Notes under the pieces: generated by a model
What the model saw: only the letters and a program-made list of their open reading frames with translations
Database searches by the model: none
Told to the model about the DNA's origin: nothing
Program-made: the position numbers and the translations under genes
Assembly (NCBI GenBank): GCA_011947345.1
Contig: JAAVTG010001021.1
Span: forward strand, 248,001-312,000
DNA: 64,000 nt
Origin: Phytophthora quininea
Lineage: Eukaryota > Oomycota > Peronosporomycetes > Peronosporales > Peronosporaceae
Reading direction: 5' to 3'
Part shown: piece by piece, positions 34,720-45,601 of the stretch
Numbering within the stretch: position 1 is the first letter of the stretch
Layout of the letters: every line of letters begins with the position of its first letter

Positions 34720-36098
34720 ATGATCTACTGGGACTTGTGTCTGACGTGCGGCATCCGCTGCAGTAAAGGCCTCGTGTTCGGAGACATCCAGCTGCAGGAT
34801 GACGGTGCGAATTAATAATGTTGAGGCTGTTCTGATGGTGAGGAAGATCTAAACGGTGCTTGCGATTGCTGGCAGAGCTGCTGGAGGTGATGATCCGAGC
34901 GCAGGACGGCGTGCTCGACGTGGCGGCCATCCGCCAGATCAATTGGGACGTGCATTTAGGAGACTTGGTCACGGCTACTGGCGTGCTGCAGCGCAAGAGT
35001 GGGGATTCGGAACACGGCGGGTGGCTGTTTGTGCTACACTCGATCCAAGTGGACGAGCTTTGGAGCACGCAGCACCCCAACACGGTGTTCAGCTACACAG
35101 CAAGTGACTCGACAGCACAAGATGGCGACAAGACTGCGGTGAAAGGGTCGTGGGCGTTGACGCCATCGTCAAAAGCTGGAGCAGCCAACAAATACACCAA
35201 CATGGTGGTTCTGGACGGCTTTAATGCCTGCAAGTACTATTTCTCGTCGGCCGGTGGCGTCAATTGCCTCCGTGGAGAGCAATGCCACTTTTGGCATGGA
35301 AATGCTAAGTATTTCAAAGAGAACCGGCGTCGCTGGATGGCAAAGCGTCTTGAACAACGGGCGAAGGCAGCGCATATCGCCGGTGATCGTGCTGACCCGC
35401 ACTCGAAAATCGACAAGGCTCAGCGCAGTCGAATTTTCTGCGATTGGCTCGTGGAGATGCTGAGCGAGGAACGTTTGGCAAGCGGGTCGGGTGTTGTTGA
35501 CGTGGCAGGTGGGAAAGGCGACATTCCCATCCAGCTCTGGATCCAGCGAGGAATCTCGACAACGCTCATCGATCCCGTAAGTTCCTTGCATTGAGATATC
35601 TTGCTCTGCTTCTGTTGTTATCTTACGATATTTTGTGTGACTTCGTTTGTCGAACAGAGGCCCATGAAGCTCGGCAAGTTTAACCGAAAGCTTGTAGCGA
35701 AGGCCAACGCGAAGGATGGCCGGAAAATGAGCCCACAAATTCTTCGCTGCCTCGATGATGAAACACTGGACTTGCACGTGGATCTTTTCGTAGACTGCTC
35801 CGTTTTCGTTGGGATGCATCCAGACGAGGCCACTGAGGCTATCGTCGATGCGGCATTGCGACTACGCAAGCCGTTTGCAATTGTGCCCTGCTGCGTGATG
35901 AGTCGGGTGTTTCCGGAGCGCAAGTGTCATGATGGAACACCCGTTGATACCTACGAGACTTTCGTCAAATATCTTCTCGAGAAACACTCGTCCATCCGCA
36001 ATGCGTTCCTGCCGTTCGCTGGCCGAAATCAAGTGCTCTACCTCTTTGACTATGATACGGAGCTTGGAGAGCAGGAGCCAGCAGTACAGTCCGCATGA
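34720..36098 (+). CDS. CCCH zinc-finger and SAM-methyltransferase-like protein
   Basis: Exon 1 34720-34804 starts 'MIYWDLCLTCGIRCSKGLVF', intron 34805-34875, exon 2 34876-35576, intron 35577-35657, exon 3 35658-36098. An N-terminal beta-rich part ('LGDLVTATGVLQRKSGDSEH') looks OB-like. A CCCH finger follows: C at 'ACKYYF', then C-x5-C-x3-H in 'CLRGEQCHFWH'. The Rossmann SAM motif I is 'VVDVAGGKGDIPIQL'. The C-terminal half contains 'LFVDCSVFVGMHPDEATEAI' and 'FAIVPCCVMSRVFP', the PCCV pattern of a methyltransferase family that acts on small molecules or RNA. Finger plus methyltransferase suggests an RNA substrate (inference). The upstream sequence 34600-34745 is also open in another frame and could be an additional 5' exon cut by the transposon end. 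Confidence 0.72.
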
Positions 36099-36149
36099 TC
36101 AACAAAATATACAGATATGTTCTGTCGTGAATCCCCTTACATGCTTCAA

Positions 36150-38527
36150 CTACTTCTGGCCCTGGGTTTTGATGGCCTTCCGTGCTAGCTTTGAGAGAGG
36201 AAGCATCCGCAGCACGCGGTCGATGGGCCGATCACATACTAGGCAACCCTCCTTTTCGCGGACTTGGCGCTTAGCACAAGCGTAGCAACAGTACACGTGG
36301 AGGTACATGCCGTGAACAACGCCAGCGTTGCGTGGGCTTGCATCGCACACCAAGCACTTAAGATCATCGATGTCAAAGTCGGTGGTCGGCTTCTCTTCCT
36401 TCTGTTGTTTCTCTTCCTTTACTGAGTGCCCATCTTTCACTTGGGTATCATCATTCTTCTTCTCTCTCTTGTTTTCTGAGCTTGGAGTTTCTCGGTTTAC
36501 AATGTCCACTTCTTCGTCGATTTTCATCTCTTCATCGTCCGTGGCTAGGTCGTCTTCCTTGTCAGATTCGGGCACACGAGTCTGTCTCTCTCGTTCCTCT
36601 TGCTCCATGACTGCTTCCTCGTCCTCTTCGCTGGGTTCTTCGTCGCTGTCAGCAACAAACCCGTCCATTGTGCCTCGTCGGGCCTCAGGATCCGCAAACA
36701 CGGTCCCTCGAGATGGAGCTGGCAGGAAATCACTCGCCACGAGATTATGCGTGATCTTCTTCCAGAAGTTTGGCATATATACAGCAACTCGTTTGGAATC
36801 ATCAGCGAATCTTTCCACCAAGTTCACCAGCTTCTTGTACCGCGCATATTCCTGCTTGAAGAAATCGTCGCGATAAGCCTCCGCGATCCGGCCTGTTCTG
36901 TCCATACACTCCTTCCGTTTAGCATCGACCAAAATGCACCAAAATTGCTTGGCGTGGAGCAATTGCCAGTAAGCCAACGTGCGCTAAGAAACATGAAACA
37001 TACCCAGAGAACGTCAGCCGTCGTCATATGGTGATAAATTGTGCTGAGCGACATTACCCCATGGCATACGCTGCCCATTTTGAATGAAGCATAAACAGGT
37101 TCGGCCTCCTCCACAGCTTTCTTCATGCTGAAAATCAGCAAAGCTCACATTAGATATCACGCCGCACCATTGGAAGAGAGCTGCAAGGATAACGCGCAAA
37201 CCTACCTACGCATCCAGTTGTCGCGATAAAGCTCTGTGGCATCACACGAGATACCGCCAAACCGCACATGGTACGTAGCAACGTGCTGGCTGCGATTGCA
37301 AGCATCGCAGTCTTGGTCCCCGTGACTTTGTTAGAGCGGAACTGGGATGCACATTTTAGCGCCTCTACCATTTCCTCAGGCCACGCAACGTTCACACGAA
37401 GGCTGTCTCGACGTGCGCAGACTTGCCGCTCAATCTGCCAGGCAAAAGAAACAAAAGGTCACATAAGGTTCCACTTTCACCACATTGACTATCAAATTGA
37501 AGAACGTACACGCTGCACAGCCTGGTCATAGATCTGGTACTTTGGCTTGGACTTCAAACGACGCATCTTGTTTTCCATGTCGGGGTCAATCATGCACTCC
37601 TCCAGGTACTCCAGGTAGATAGCAAACCACTCGTCCATTTCGCGCGTGCGATTCACCGCCATCATCGCAGCCATCTCTTCCTGGGCATCGAACGCCGTCT
37701 CATCCTCCGACGTCTCTACACTGATCACTCCTTCTTCGTCGTCGCCCATGTACTCCACTTCGTCATCTCCGACAATGAACTCATCCAGATCCTCTCCTCC
37801 GTCTGCATAGAGCTTCTCCTTATTGTCTCTATCTCCTTCTCTGGGCAGCGACTTCCTTCGTCTCGGTGGCGGCGCTTCTTCTGGCTCGCTCTCGTCTTCA
37901 TAGTCTTCGTCGTCTTCATCTCCGCTCTTATGTTTCGGTCTGCTCTTCAAATTATCCAGACAATTGTCCAGTCCAGGATAGTTCAGCTTCCTGGTAACTG
38001 CATGCTGCATCTCCTTCTCCTGCTGCTTGTGTTTGATTCTCAGAGAGCTGCGTCGGTTGCTCTGGTCATCTTCTTGCTCTTCTTCATCGCTGTCATCGAT
38101 ACTAATGCGTCTACTCTTCCTGCCGCTACTCCCACTGCTTTTGATAGACCCTGTGGACGGCGGTTGGACGATGGTCACTTCATCGTCGTCTTCCTCTTGC
38201 TGCTGTTGTCGTCCCCGCTCCCCTCGAGCCACTGCGTTGGCTATCGAGAGCTGCTGCATGTTCCTACTGGACCTTCTCACGGGTGTGGGGGTGCGCAGCG
38301 TCATGGGTTGTGTGGAGACGCCGTCCGGGTTGAGGACCAGTCGCTGCTGGCGCTTGGGGCCTGTCGCCTGGTCCGCATTGTCCTGCTCGTCGCCGTCCTG
38401 CTCCTGCTCCTCGTCCTCCTCCAGGATGTTGGAGCGGCGGCGGCGCTTGCGGCTCTGCGGGGTGACGATACACGTCGTCGTCTTCGGTCGAGTCGCCGTC
38501 GATCACCACTTCCTCGTGCTTGGTCAT
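36150..38527 (-). CDS. DUF4211-domain protein with C-terminal RING-like finger
   Basis: The ATG at 38527 begins 'MTKHEEVVIDGDSTEDDD'. A long acidic, Ser/Arg-rich disordered region follows ('TPVRRSSRNMQQLSIANAVA', 'DDSDEEEQEDDQSNRRSS'). The DUF4211 region has 'MDEWFAIYLEYLEECMIDPD' and 'WPEEMVEALKCASQ', then 'CDACN...HVATYHVRFGGISC' and 'ATELYRDNWM', a Cys-pair core. After 'LAYWQLLHAKQFWC' and an acidic linker, the end has a RING-like finger: 'CLVCDASPRNAGVVHGMYLH', 'CCYACAKRQ' and 'GCLVCDRPID'. Introns at about 37508-37440, 37200-37133 and 37057-36985. Breaks at 37318-37321 (CCCC) and near 38480 (two bases) disturb the frame. A nuclear, chromatin-associated E3-like role is inferred. Convergent with the previous gene (51 bp). 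Confidence 0.72.
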
Positions 38528-38683
38528 GATTCGCTTTTTGGCGGGAAAATGGGAAGAAGCAGCCCAGTGTATCCATTCTTGAAATGATGACATCAAGTTG
38601 AAGTGGAATGCTATGAATAGTTGCCTTTAGAGATAGTTCTTGGAGTTGCCATACTTGGTCAAAACTCTTAGAGCTCAAGCAGA

Positions 38684-39259
38684 ATGACGTGCCTCGCTGT
38701 TGCTGCGCTGTTGCTCGGTGCATTGCAACTGGATTGGGCTGCAGCTGGCTCGAATGTCGACTGCGTCGTGTCGGACTGGAGCGACTACTCGAAATGTGAC
38801 GAGCTCAACATGAAGCAGAAGCGGACGCGAACGGTGGTGCAGCAGCTGGAAGGCTGGGGGCGAGCATGTCCTGCACTAGAAGACACAGTCACGTGCACGC
38901 CCGTGAGTTGCCAGGTCAGCAGTTGGAGCGACTACAGCGAGTGCGACGACAAAGGCTACAAGACTCGAACCAGAACTGTCGTGCAGGAGGCCAAGTACGG
39001 CGGCGCAGCGTGCAAACCACTGTCGGAGGCCATGAAATGTAACGCCGTGGACTGCTACGTGTCCTACTGGAGCGACTGGAGCGAGTGCCTGGATGACGGC
39101 ACGCGGGTGTCAAAACGAAAGGTGCTAGTAAACCCCTACGATGGCGGCAAAGAGTGCCCAGAGCTAGAGAGAACGATGTCGTGCTCCGATAGCGAGTCGT
39201 CTTCTGACTCAGCCTCGGGCAGTGACGACACCTTCATGAGAGGCAGAAAGCGTCGTTAG
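38684..39259 (+). CDS. Secreted protein with three thrombospondin type-1 repeats
   Basis: A signal peptide ('LAVAALLLGALQLDWAAAGS') is followed by three TSP1 units that begin 'CVVSDWSDYSKC', 'CQVSSWSDYSEC' and 'CYVSYWSDWSEC', each with an R-x-R strand ('RTRTVVQ') and regularly spaced Cys. WxxW-type sites suit C-mannosylation. The tail is Ser/Asp-rich and ends 'FMRGRKRR'. About 190 residues, one exon, unbroken frame. Oomycete TSP1 proteins include the adhesin of zoospore ventral vesicles, so a role in spore attachment is plausible but inferred. Divergent from the DUF4211 gene (157 bp) and directly upstream of a larger relative. Confidence 0.9.
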   Translation: MTCLAVAALLLGALQLDWAAAGSNVDCVVSDWSDYSKCDELNMKQKRTRTVVQQLEGWGRACPALEDTVTCTPVSCQVSSWSDYSECDDKGYKTRTRTVVQEAKYGGAACKPLSEAMKCNAVDCYVSYWSDWSECLDDGTRVSKRKVLVNPYDGGKECPELERTMSCSDSESSSDSASGSDDTFMRGRKRR

Positions 39260-39543
39260 AGGTCGACGAGAGATAGAGCCACGTTAGCGAAAACACGCAA
39301 CTTTTCATGATAATTGAGTGTCGAGCATTAGTCGTCCTCAGAAACTCGACTTCAACTTGTCTTCCCAATCTTATCCTTGTTCCTCAGACAGAGACACCCT
39401 TGGAGGTTGCTTTGCACGATAGCACTTCGGCGTTCACTTTGAAAATCGACTTCATCAGCAAAAAACACCAAACCAGCATAACACAGGCCTCTTACGGCCC
39501 CAAGGCCATCAACAGCTCAAGGTTCAAGCTCAAGAACACGAAA

Positions 39544-41107
39544 ATGGTGCACAAGACATACCGACTACCGCGGCTCCAAGCAACACTCGGATTTGCGTTA
39601 TTGGGTCTTGCAATGAACGTGAACACGGTCTCGGCGGCCAACGTCGATTGCGTCGTGAGTGCGTGGGGCAACTACTCGGACTGCGTCGTAGCCACCATGA
39701 AGCAGACCCGGTATCGCAATATCACCACTCCCCAGCAAGGGTGGGGTAAGATCTGCCCGACGCTGGTCGATTCCATTCCATGCAAGCCGGTGCCCTGCGA
39801 GGTGAGTGCTTGGGGCGACTACGGCAACTGCATAAAGGCATCAAGACACGCTACCGCAACATCACTGTGGCGCCATTGTACGGTGGCGCTGCTTGTGGGC
39901 TTCTGAACGATACGGCTGTGTGCAAGCCGGTGGATTGCTACGTCTCACCCTGGAGTGACTGGAGCGCCTGCGCACCGGCAGACGGCAAGCAGACCTCAAA
40001 CCGTACGATTCTTGTGGCTCCGTCCGACGGCGGTGCTGCGTGTCCGGCGCTGCAACAAGTGCAATACTGCCCAACGGTGGACTGCGTCGTCAGCAACTGG
40101 ACGAACTGGAGCGACTGCGACAAGATCACCGGCGCCAAGACTCGCAATCGCACCATCACCACGTTGCCACTCTACGGCGGCGCGGCGTGCCCAGCGCTAT
40201 CTGATCTCGACTACTGCCCGAAGACGGACTGTGTCATGAGTAACTGGAGCGCCTACGGAGTATGCAACGACGCCGTCGGTCTCAAAATGCGCACTCGTAC
40301 GGTGGTGATCCCCAGCAACTACGGTGGCCAACCCTGCGGTGCCCTCAATGACACTGCCATTTGTGATCCGGTGGACTGCGTTGTTGGCAATTGGACTGCG
40401 TTCAGCGACTGTGATAAGAACTCCGGCGCTAAGACCCGAACTCGTCAAGTGTTAACAGCCTCAAAGTACGGCGGTGTCGTGTGCCCTGCACTGACCGACA
40501 CGCTGTACTGCGCTCAACAGAACTGCCAGATGAACAACTGGGGAGCATGGTCGGCCTGCAACTTCAGTAGTGGCAACAAGACTCGCACCCGAACGACGGC
40601 TGTGTATGACCTCTTCGGCGGTCAAGCGTGCCCTGCTTCCTCGGACAACGCGACTTGCGATGCCATTCCGTGCACGCTCAGCGCCTGGGGAAACTGGTCG
40701 GCCTGCAATCCGTCGACAGGGAAAATGACTCGTTCGCGCAGTGTCATGCAGTACCCGATGTACGGCGGTGCGGCTTGCGATGTTCTCACCAATGATGCAG
40801 TCTGCACTGTCGACTGCGTGCTTTCAGACTGGAGTGCGTGGTCTGCTTGCAACTTCAGCACGGGAAATAAGACGCGCACTCGCAGTGTGGTGACCTTCCC
40901 AGGAACGAATGGCGCCGCATGCGGCAACACGGTTGACACTCAGACTTGCGACCCCATCAACTGCCAAGTCTCGGCCTGGTCCGACTGGTCTGGTTGCAAC
41001 CAAAGACCATGCTTCAAACTCACATTCGCATGGTCACGACGTATCCTGCTTACGGCGGACAAGCATGCCCGGTACTGAGCGAGACCACCGCGTGCGCCGG
41101 ATCGTAA
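39544..41107 (+). CDS. Secreted protein with about ten thrombospondin type-1 repeats
   Basis: The ATG at 39544 starts a signal-like N-terminus ('LQATLGFALLGLAMNVNTVS'). Ten TSP1 units follow, starting for example 'CVVSAWGNYSDC', 'CYVSPWSDWSAC', 'CVVSNWTNWSDC', 'CTLSAWGNWSAC' and 'CQVSAWSDWSGC'. Each has an R-x-R-x-(I/V) strand, a YGG-x-x-C turn and a closing C-x-x-x-x-C. Sequons (NWT, NYS, NKT) are frequent. The last unit ends 'TTACAGS' at the TAA 41105-41107. Frame changes at 39834-39836 (AAA) and 41002-41004 (AAA) are each mended by one A. It is very probably a tandem paralogue of the 3-repeat gene 285 bp upstream. An adhesive extracellular role is inferred. Confidence 0.9.
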
Positions 41108-41256
41108 GCAAGCAAGAGTGAAGAGGAGAGAAAGTTGTAATGAACTAGATAAATGCGGGGCATTCCTGTGCCCTGGTGAATGAATTCATATCTTCGCACA
41201 ATGGTGGCAGTCTATCGTACGCCGCAATGACTATCTACTACACATGCATTATTGAC

Positions 41257-42915
41257 TCAAAGCTCGACGGCCGGGCCCTTGTTGGGAGCAAAGCTCTCCC
41301 AGATGAGAGGGTATCCCTCTTCTTGAAGTCGCTGCTTGAGCTCGAGAGCGTGGTCGCTTGACTGGGTCTCCACGACGCACTTCACCGCCACACTGGAAAT
41401 GCTAGCGTGCACCCAAGCACGCTCGTGGTAGATGTCTTTAACGCTCACACCGAAGTCACGCAGGAAGCAGGTGAGCTGCGCAATACCGCCCGGTCGGTCG
41501 CTAACGGTGGCGACAAAGCGCACAAGACGACCGTCGGCAGCCAGACCGCGATCGATGACACGTCCAAGCACTGGTGTATCGATGTTACCACCCGTAAGCG
41601 GAAGAACCACGCGCTTGCCCTTCAGTTCCGGCAGCTTGTTGTCAATCAAAGCAGCCAGCGAGGCAGCGCCTCCACCCTCGACCACAACCTTCTCCATCTC
41701 AACCAAACGCAGCACACTAAGCGCAATCGAGCGCTCCGAGACGGTCACCACTTTGTCGACGTATTGGCGAGCAATCTCAAACGCGTTTTCTCCGACGCAG
41801 GGCACCGCAAGACCATCAGCAAGAGTCGGCTGGGTGGGCATGTTCACAGGCTTGCCAGCTTCCAGCGCGTTCGTGAAGCTCTTGCAGTACTCCGGCTCCA
41901 CACCCTGTTCATACGCCACGTTCACGAGCGTTAGGCTGTGTTACGGCCATTGCAAATCAACACACGCGACAACAAATACTTACGATCACTTGCACATTCG
42001 GCGCCAGCGTCTTGACAGCAAGCGCAACGCCAGCAAGGAGACCGCCGCCACCAACAGGCACAACAATGGCGTCGACGTCTGGCACCTGGTTGAGAATCTC
42101 AATACCCATGGTACCCGCGCCAGCAATAATTTCCGGTCGGTCGAAGCCGTTAATGTACACCAAGTTCTGCACAAACATCAACAGCCTTTTGTCAGTATCT
42201 CCCACCACTTATCTCCAAGCCATCACCACGTCCGCACCTCGTTCTTCACATACTCCTCGGCCTTGTCACGGGCCTCCAGGATGTGTTCTCCGTGCAGTAC
42301 CACACGAGCTCCGAGTTCAGTGCAGCGCATGATCTTGGTCAAAGGGGCCACCTTGGGCATGACACAAGTCACAGGAATTCCCAGCAATTGGCCGTGATAA
42401 GCCAGCGCTTGAGCGTGGTTACCGGCCGACGCAGCGACCACTCCGTTGGCCTTCTCCTCGTCCGTCAGTTGCAGCAAAGCATTGCGAGCGCCGCGCTCCT
42501 TAAAGCTGCCGGTCATCTGGCGGTGGTCCTTCTTCAGGTACAGGTCGTAGCCCATGCGTTGCGAAAGCAGCGGCGAGAGCTCGCACATCGTCTGCTGGAT
42601 GCCATCACGGATGCGGTACGAGGCCGTGCTAATGTCCTCGAAGGACACGGGCTCAGCCACTGCAACATTGACATTTGAGTTGTTAGCGGATACCATACTC
42701 ACTCTTTGTGGAATGGATTCTGTTAAACACGCACGTGGCTCGGCAGTGGAGAATGAGCGTGTCGCCAGCGACAGCGAAGAACGCGAACGGGTAGCACGGC
42801 GGAGGAAGAGCTTGGTCAACGACATGGCGGATGCAGGAATGGCGCAGCGCTTCACTGGCTGCGACGGAGCTGCTGCAAGACGGCATCCAATCTGGAAAGC
42901 CGTCTGGGAAGGCAT
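41257..42915 (-). CDS. Threonine dehydratase (PLP-dependent) with C-terminal ACT-like domain
   Basis: Deaminates threonine to 2-oxobutanoate, the entry to isoleucine synthesis or threonine catabolism. The ATG at 42915 gives an N-terminus rich in Arg/Ser and poor in acids ('LTKLFLRRATRSRSSLSLAT'), consistent with a mitochondrial presequence. The PLP lysine lies in 'TGSFKERGARN'. Further motifs are 'VVAASAGNHAQALAYHGQ', the phosphate-binding 'VPVGGGGLLAGVALAVK' and 'VVEGGGAASLAAL'. The ACT-like end shows 'FVATVSDRPGGIAQLTCFLR' and 'ERAWVHASISSVAVKCVVET'. Introns: 42237-42167 (clear) and 41984-41937, where the joining phase does not resolve cleanly. One ACT domain resembles catabolic-type enzymes, but pathway direction cannot be settled from sequence. 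Confidence 0.92.
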
Positions 42916-43046
42916 CTAATCAGTGGTCGCGAAAAAGGCGGTTCAACATGCTGTAGCCATTCCGGAATGATTGGGACGTGACACGGCTGACGTGTCCAGC
43001 GTGACGAACTTCAAGCAAAGGCAACTTGCTGGCCTTCTATTGTCAC

Positions 43047-44003
43047 TTACAGATACTTTTTCACGTGTGCAGCCAGCGCGCGCTCTTCATCCGAGTCGCC
43101 CAGTGGTGTACCTTCGCCGCCGTAGTCCGACGGGATGTTCTCTAGGTCGATCAGCGTCTCCATCTCCTTGAGGATCGCGCTGCCCTTCAGCATGTGAACC
43201 TGCAACAGGACAAGGGCGATCACTACTGGTGCCACAAGCAAAAGCTGATCCGACGCACGCACCTTTTCACGCGTCACGGGGTCGATTAACGGCTTCACCA
43301 TGCGCCAGATCATGTTGAACCAGCCTGGGATGTTGATGATGAAAATGTGGGCGCTCCGCTCTGGATAGTGCGCGCCCGTAAATGCCGACGCGCGCTTGAT
43401 GAAGTCGAGCACCTCTCCGCCGAGGTCGTACATGCCGATCCCCGTGACGTCCAGCACCGTGATGGAGCGGCCCGAGTCGCTGGGTTCTATGACGCGCCAC
43501 ATGTACTCTGTAATATACATGTAGTGGCGCAGCAAGTCATCGATCGACAGTCCCTGGCGTTTCAACGCCGGAAGATCGATCTTTCCTGGCCTCTCGTAGT
43601 ACACGGGCAGGCCGTCGCGTGTCCTGCCCTGGAAGTACTGCGGGTAGTATTGTTTGATCGTCTCGAATGTGGGATGCGGAGTCACCAAAATGTTGTCGAT
43701 GTCGTTCTCCTTGCGCCATTCCAAAGTGTTCAAATATCGCTGACGACCCTTCACCTCGTCGCCCTTCTCGGCTGCAATAAAGCGAGGAGAGAACGGAATG
43801 GGTCCACCGGATAGAGCAACAGCTTCAACGGACTCGGTCTCTGCGAAATCGTCGGCACTTGCTTCCGTCCCTGGCGACTGGGTTGCCGGTAGGTCTGCTT
43901 TCATGTCTTGGTCTGTCTCTATGACCTCGATCTTGTCTACTGTTAAAATGAAATGAAAGTCGTTCCCAGTTGTGCCTGAAGCTCTTCTGCCGATAGGTGA
44001 CAT
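43047..44003 (-). CDS. Sec14-like CRAL-TRIO lipid-transfer protein
   Basis: Phosphatidylinositol/lipid-transfer fold. Core motifs: 'LEWRKENDIDNILVTPHPTF', 'YYPQYFQGRTRDGLPVYYER', 'ITVLDVTGIGMYDLGGEVLD', 'YPERSAHIFIINIPGWFNMI' and 'WRMVKPLIDPVTREK'. It ends 'RALAAHVKKYL'. An intron of exactly 63 nt (43262-43200, GTGCGT...TTGCAG) is open and in frame. If retained, it would insert 21 residues including a strongly hydrophobic segment. Another intron may lie around 43938. The N-terminal 80 residues are acidic and lack an evident CRAL-TRIO-N helix bundle. The ATG at 44003 is my choice; the frame stays open upstream and the gene could be fused to the membrane-protein exon ending at 44056. Confidence 0.8.
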   Translation of the reverse strand: MSPIGRRASGTTGNDFHFILTVDKIEVIETDQDMKADLPATQSPGTEASADDFAETESVEAVALSGGPIPFSPRFIAAEKGDEVKGRQRYLNTLEWRKENDIDNILVTPHPTFETIKQYYPQYFQGRTRDGLPVYYERPGKIDLPALKRQGLSIDDLLRHYMYITEYMWRVIEPSDSGRSITVLDVTGIGMYDLGGEVLDFIKRASAFTGAHYPERSAHIFIINIPGWFNMIWRMVKPLIDPVTREKVRASDQLLLVAPVVIALVLLQVHMLKGSAILKEMETLIDLENIPSDYGGEGTPLGDSDEERALAAHVKKYL

Positions 44004-44055
44004 GACAGGGCTCGGTCGAATTTTGCCTTGTGCACCAGATAAACTGTTGTAATTG

Positions 44056-44683
44056 TCAGAGCAAGTTAGAATCAAAAAGTGAACGCCAATACTGCAGCCT
44101 GAGATCGTACCACATGACGAACTGTGCGATCTGCGAGATGGAGAGAATTAACCCGAGCACGATGGTGATCTTCATCAGGCCTTCAAACGGCGAAGCACAG
44201 TAGAACGATACCAAGCAGCTGATCATGAACAGACTGCCAAGTGTGCCCGGGAATGCCACAGAAAATGACGACGGAAGCGATGACATTACGGGTGGCGCGC
44301 TCGAGTCTCGCCTTGGAATCGGAGGAGGAGGAGCTCGCACGCATCGGAAGGATACTACCAAAGAAATACAAAAGGTTAGTTTTCTTTTGGATGACAAGGT
44401 CAACAACATTACGTACAGAAAGCTTTCGATCTTGACACGATATGCGGCCGGAGTGGCTCGCTCCGTGGTGGTGTCATCATCTCAATCTGCTTTTTAGTAG
44501 TAAGCAGCGACGAAGTACTCCCCAGCAGTCGTTGCGGGATGTGGAGCTCTTCACCATCGCTCAGAACTACGATGCAAGTGTCTTTTGACCAAACATGCCC
44601 AGATCGAGGTCTTTGCTGAGATCAACGTTGCGTTTGACCAGCCTCTCGGTCGTAGTCGATGCACCTGGCGCGCCAGAAGCCAT
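44056..44683 (-). CDS. Possible small membrane protein, or N-terminal part of the Sec14-like gene
   Basis: The ATG at 44683 starts 'MASGAPGASTTTERLVKRNV' and 'DLSKDLDLGMFGQKTLAS'. Further exon-like stretches read 'DDDTTTERATPAAYRVKIES' and then two hydrophobic segments, 'FSVAFPGTLGSLFMISCLVS' and 'ITIVLGLILSISQIAQFVMW', ending 'YWRSLFDSNLL' at 44056. The joins are not certain; one probable intron is at 44408-44356 (GTACGT...GGTAG) and one more frame change is needed near 44260. No family recognised. Only 53 bp separate it from my Sec14 start, so the two may be one transcript. Confidence 0.4.
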
Positions 44684-44939
44684 GCTGACCACGAGAATTG
44701 TTGGTGTGGGGCGCTATCGGCAACTCAAACATACTACTGTCAGCTTGTGCATCTGCAGGTTTCACACCCAAATTCTATAAGGCTTTACCGTCAAAACAGG
44801 AGCCGTCTCGTTTTCCGTCGTGCCTCAGATGTGGCAGTCTCGACTTCTTCAAAATTCCTATCATATTGGCAACGCACTTCCATCAGCTCAATCGTCTTGC
44901 AAATCTTCCCGCACCACTTTAATCCGAAGAATCCAACAG

Positions 44940-45601
44940 TCACACATACCCTGATGCAGATGCAATGAATGTCTGCATGGTGTCGACTGCCCATCTCGGC
45001 GCATAATTGACTCCTTTCGCCGTGTGCACTGCATTGTTTACAATGCCGACCCAACTGGTCGCATACTCGAACGAATCTGCGCGCAGGAACAGCAGCAGCG
45101 TCTTCCGTTTCTAAAATACAAGGCAACAATATATCTCCGTCAACACCAACTTCCAAGTCCTTCATCCCACAACTTTACCCGTACCGACAGCACTGCCACA
45201 AAGTAGGACGAGTGTCCGGGCTCCACAGCTCCAGCCGGGGCATCCTCGGGCATCACCACCTTGGAGTAGCCAATGTCCGACAGCAGCACCTGGCCGCGCT
45301 CCTTGCCGAAGAGCTCGGCCTCCTCCACCTTGCGATAGTAGTGCAGACTGCGTGTGGACAGGATGAACAGGCGCTTGGCCCAGCCGCCGCGCACTGCACC
45401 GTCGCGACGCTTGTCCAGCAGCCCCGAGGCCAGGATGCCCAGGTGGGTGCCCGGGAACAGACCGGGCAGCGACACGGTGCGGAAGCCTTGCAGCGCCTGC
45501 GACGTGAAGGAGCCCGTGGAGGAGCTCATGCGGCTCAGGCGCGGAGACACGTTGCCGGCCGAGGAGGTGGTGGACGTCGTGGACGGCGGCGCGGCAGACA
45601 T
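44940..45601 (-). CDS. Small PH-domain protein
   Basis: Two exons: 45601-45185 and 45110-44940, with a 74-nt intron (GTACGG...TTTTAG), phase 0. The N-terminus is Ser/Thr-rich ('MSAAPPSTTSTTSSAGNVSP'). The PH fold runs from 'GILASGLLDKRRDG' through 'WAKRLFILSTRSLHYYRK' and 'GQVLLSDIGYSKVVMP' to exon 2, 'KRKTLLLFLRADSFEYATSW', which carries the terminal Trp helix. It ends 'QTFIASASGYV'. Basic residues in the first loop (KRR) suit phosphoinositide binding. No other domain, so it may be an adaptor. It lies 1.1 kb from a Sec14-like gene and 6 kb from a PI3-kinase gene; a functional tie is speculative. Confidence 0.85.

Noticed and set aside
41432..42397. 321-codon open frame on the plus strand over threonine dehydratase
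   Set aside because: It lies antisense to a clearly conserved enzyme, spans its introns and has no family likeness; GC-rich coding DNA often leaves the opposite strand open.
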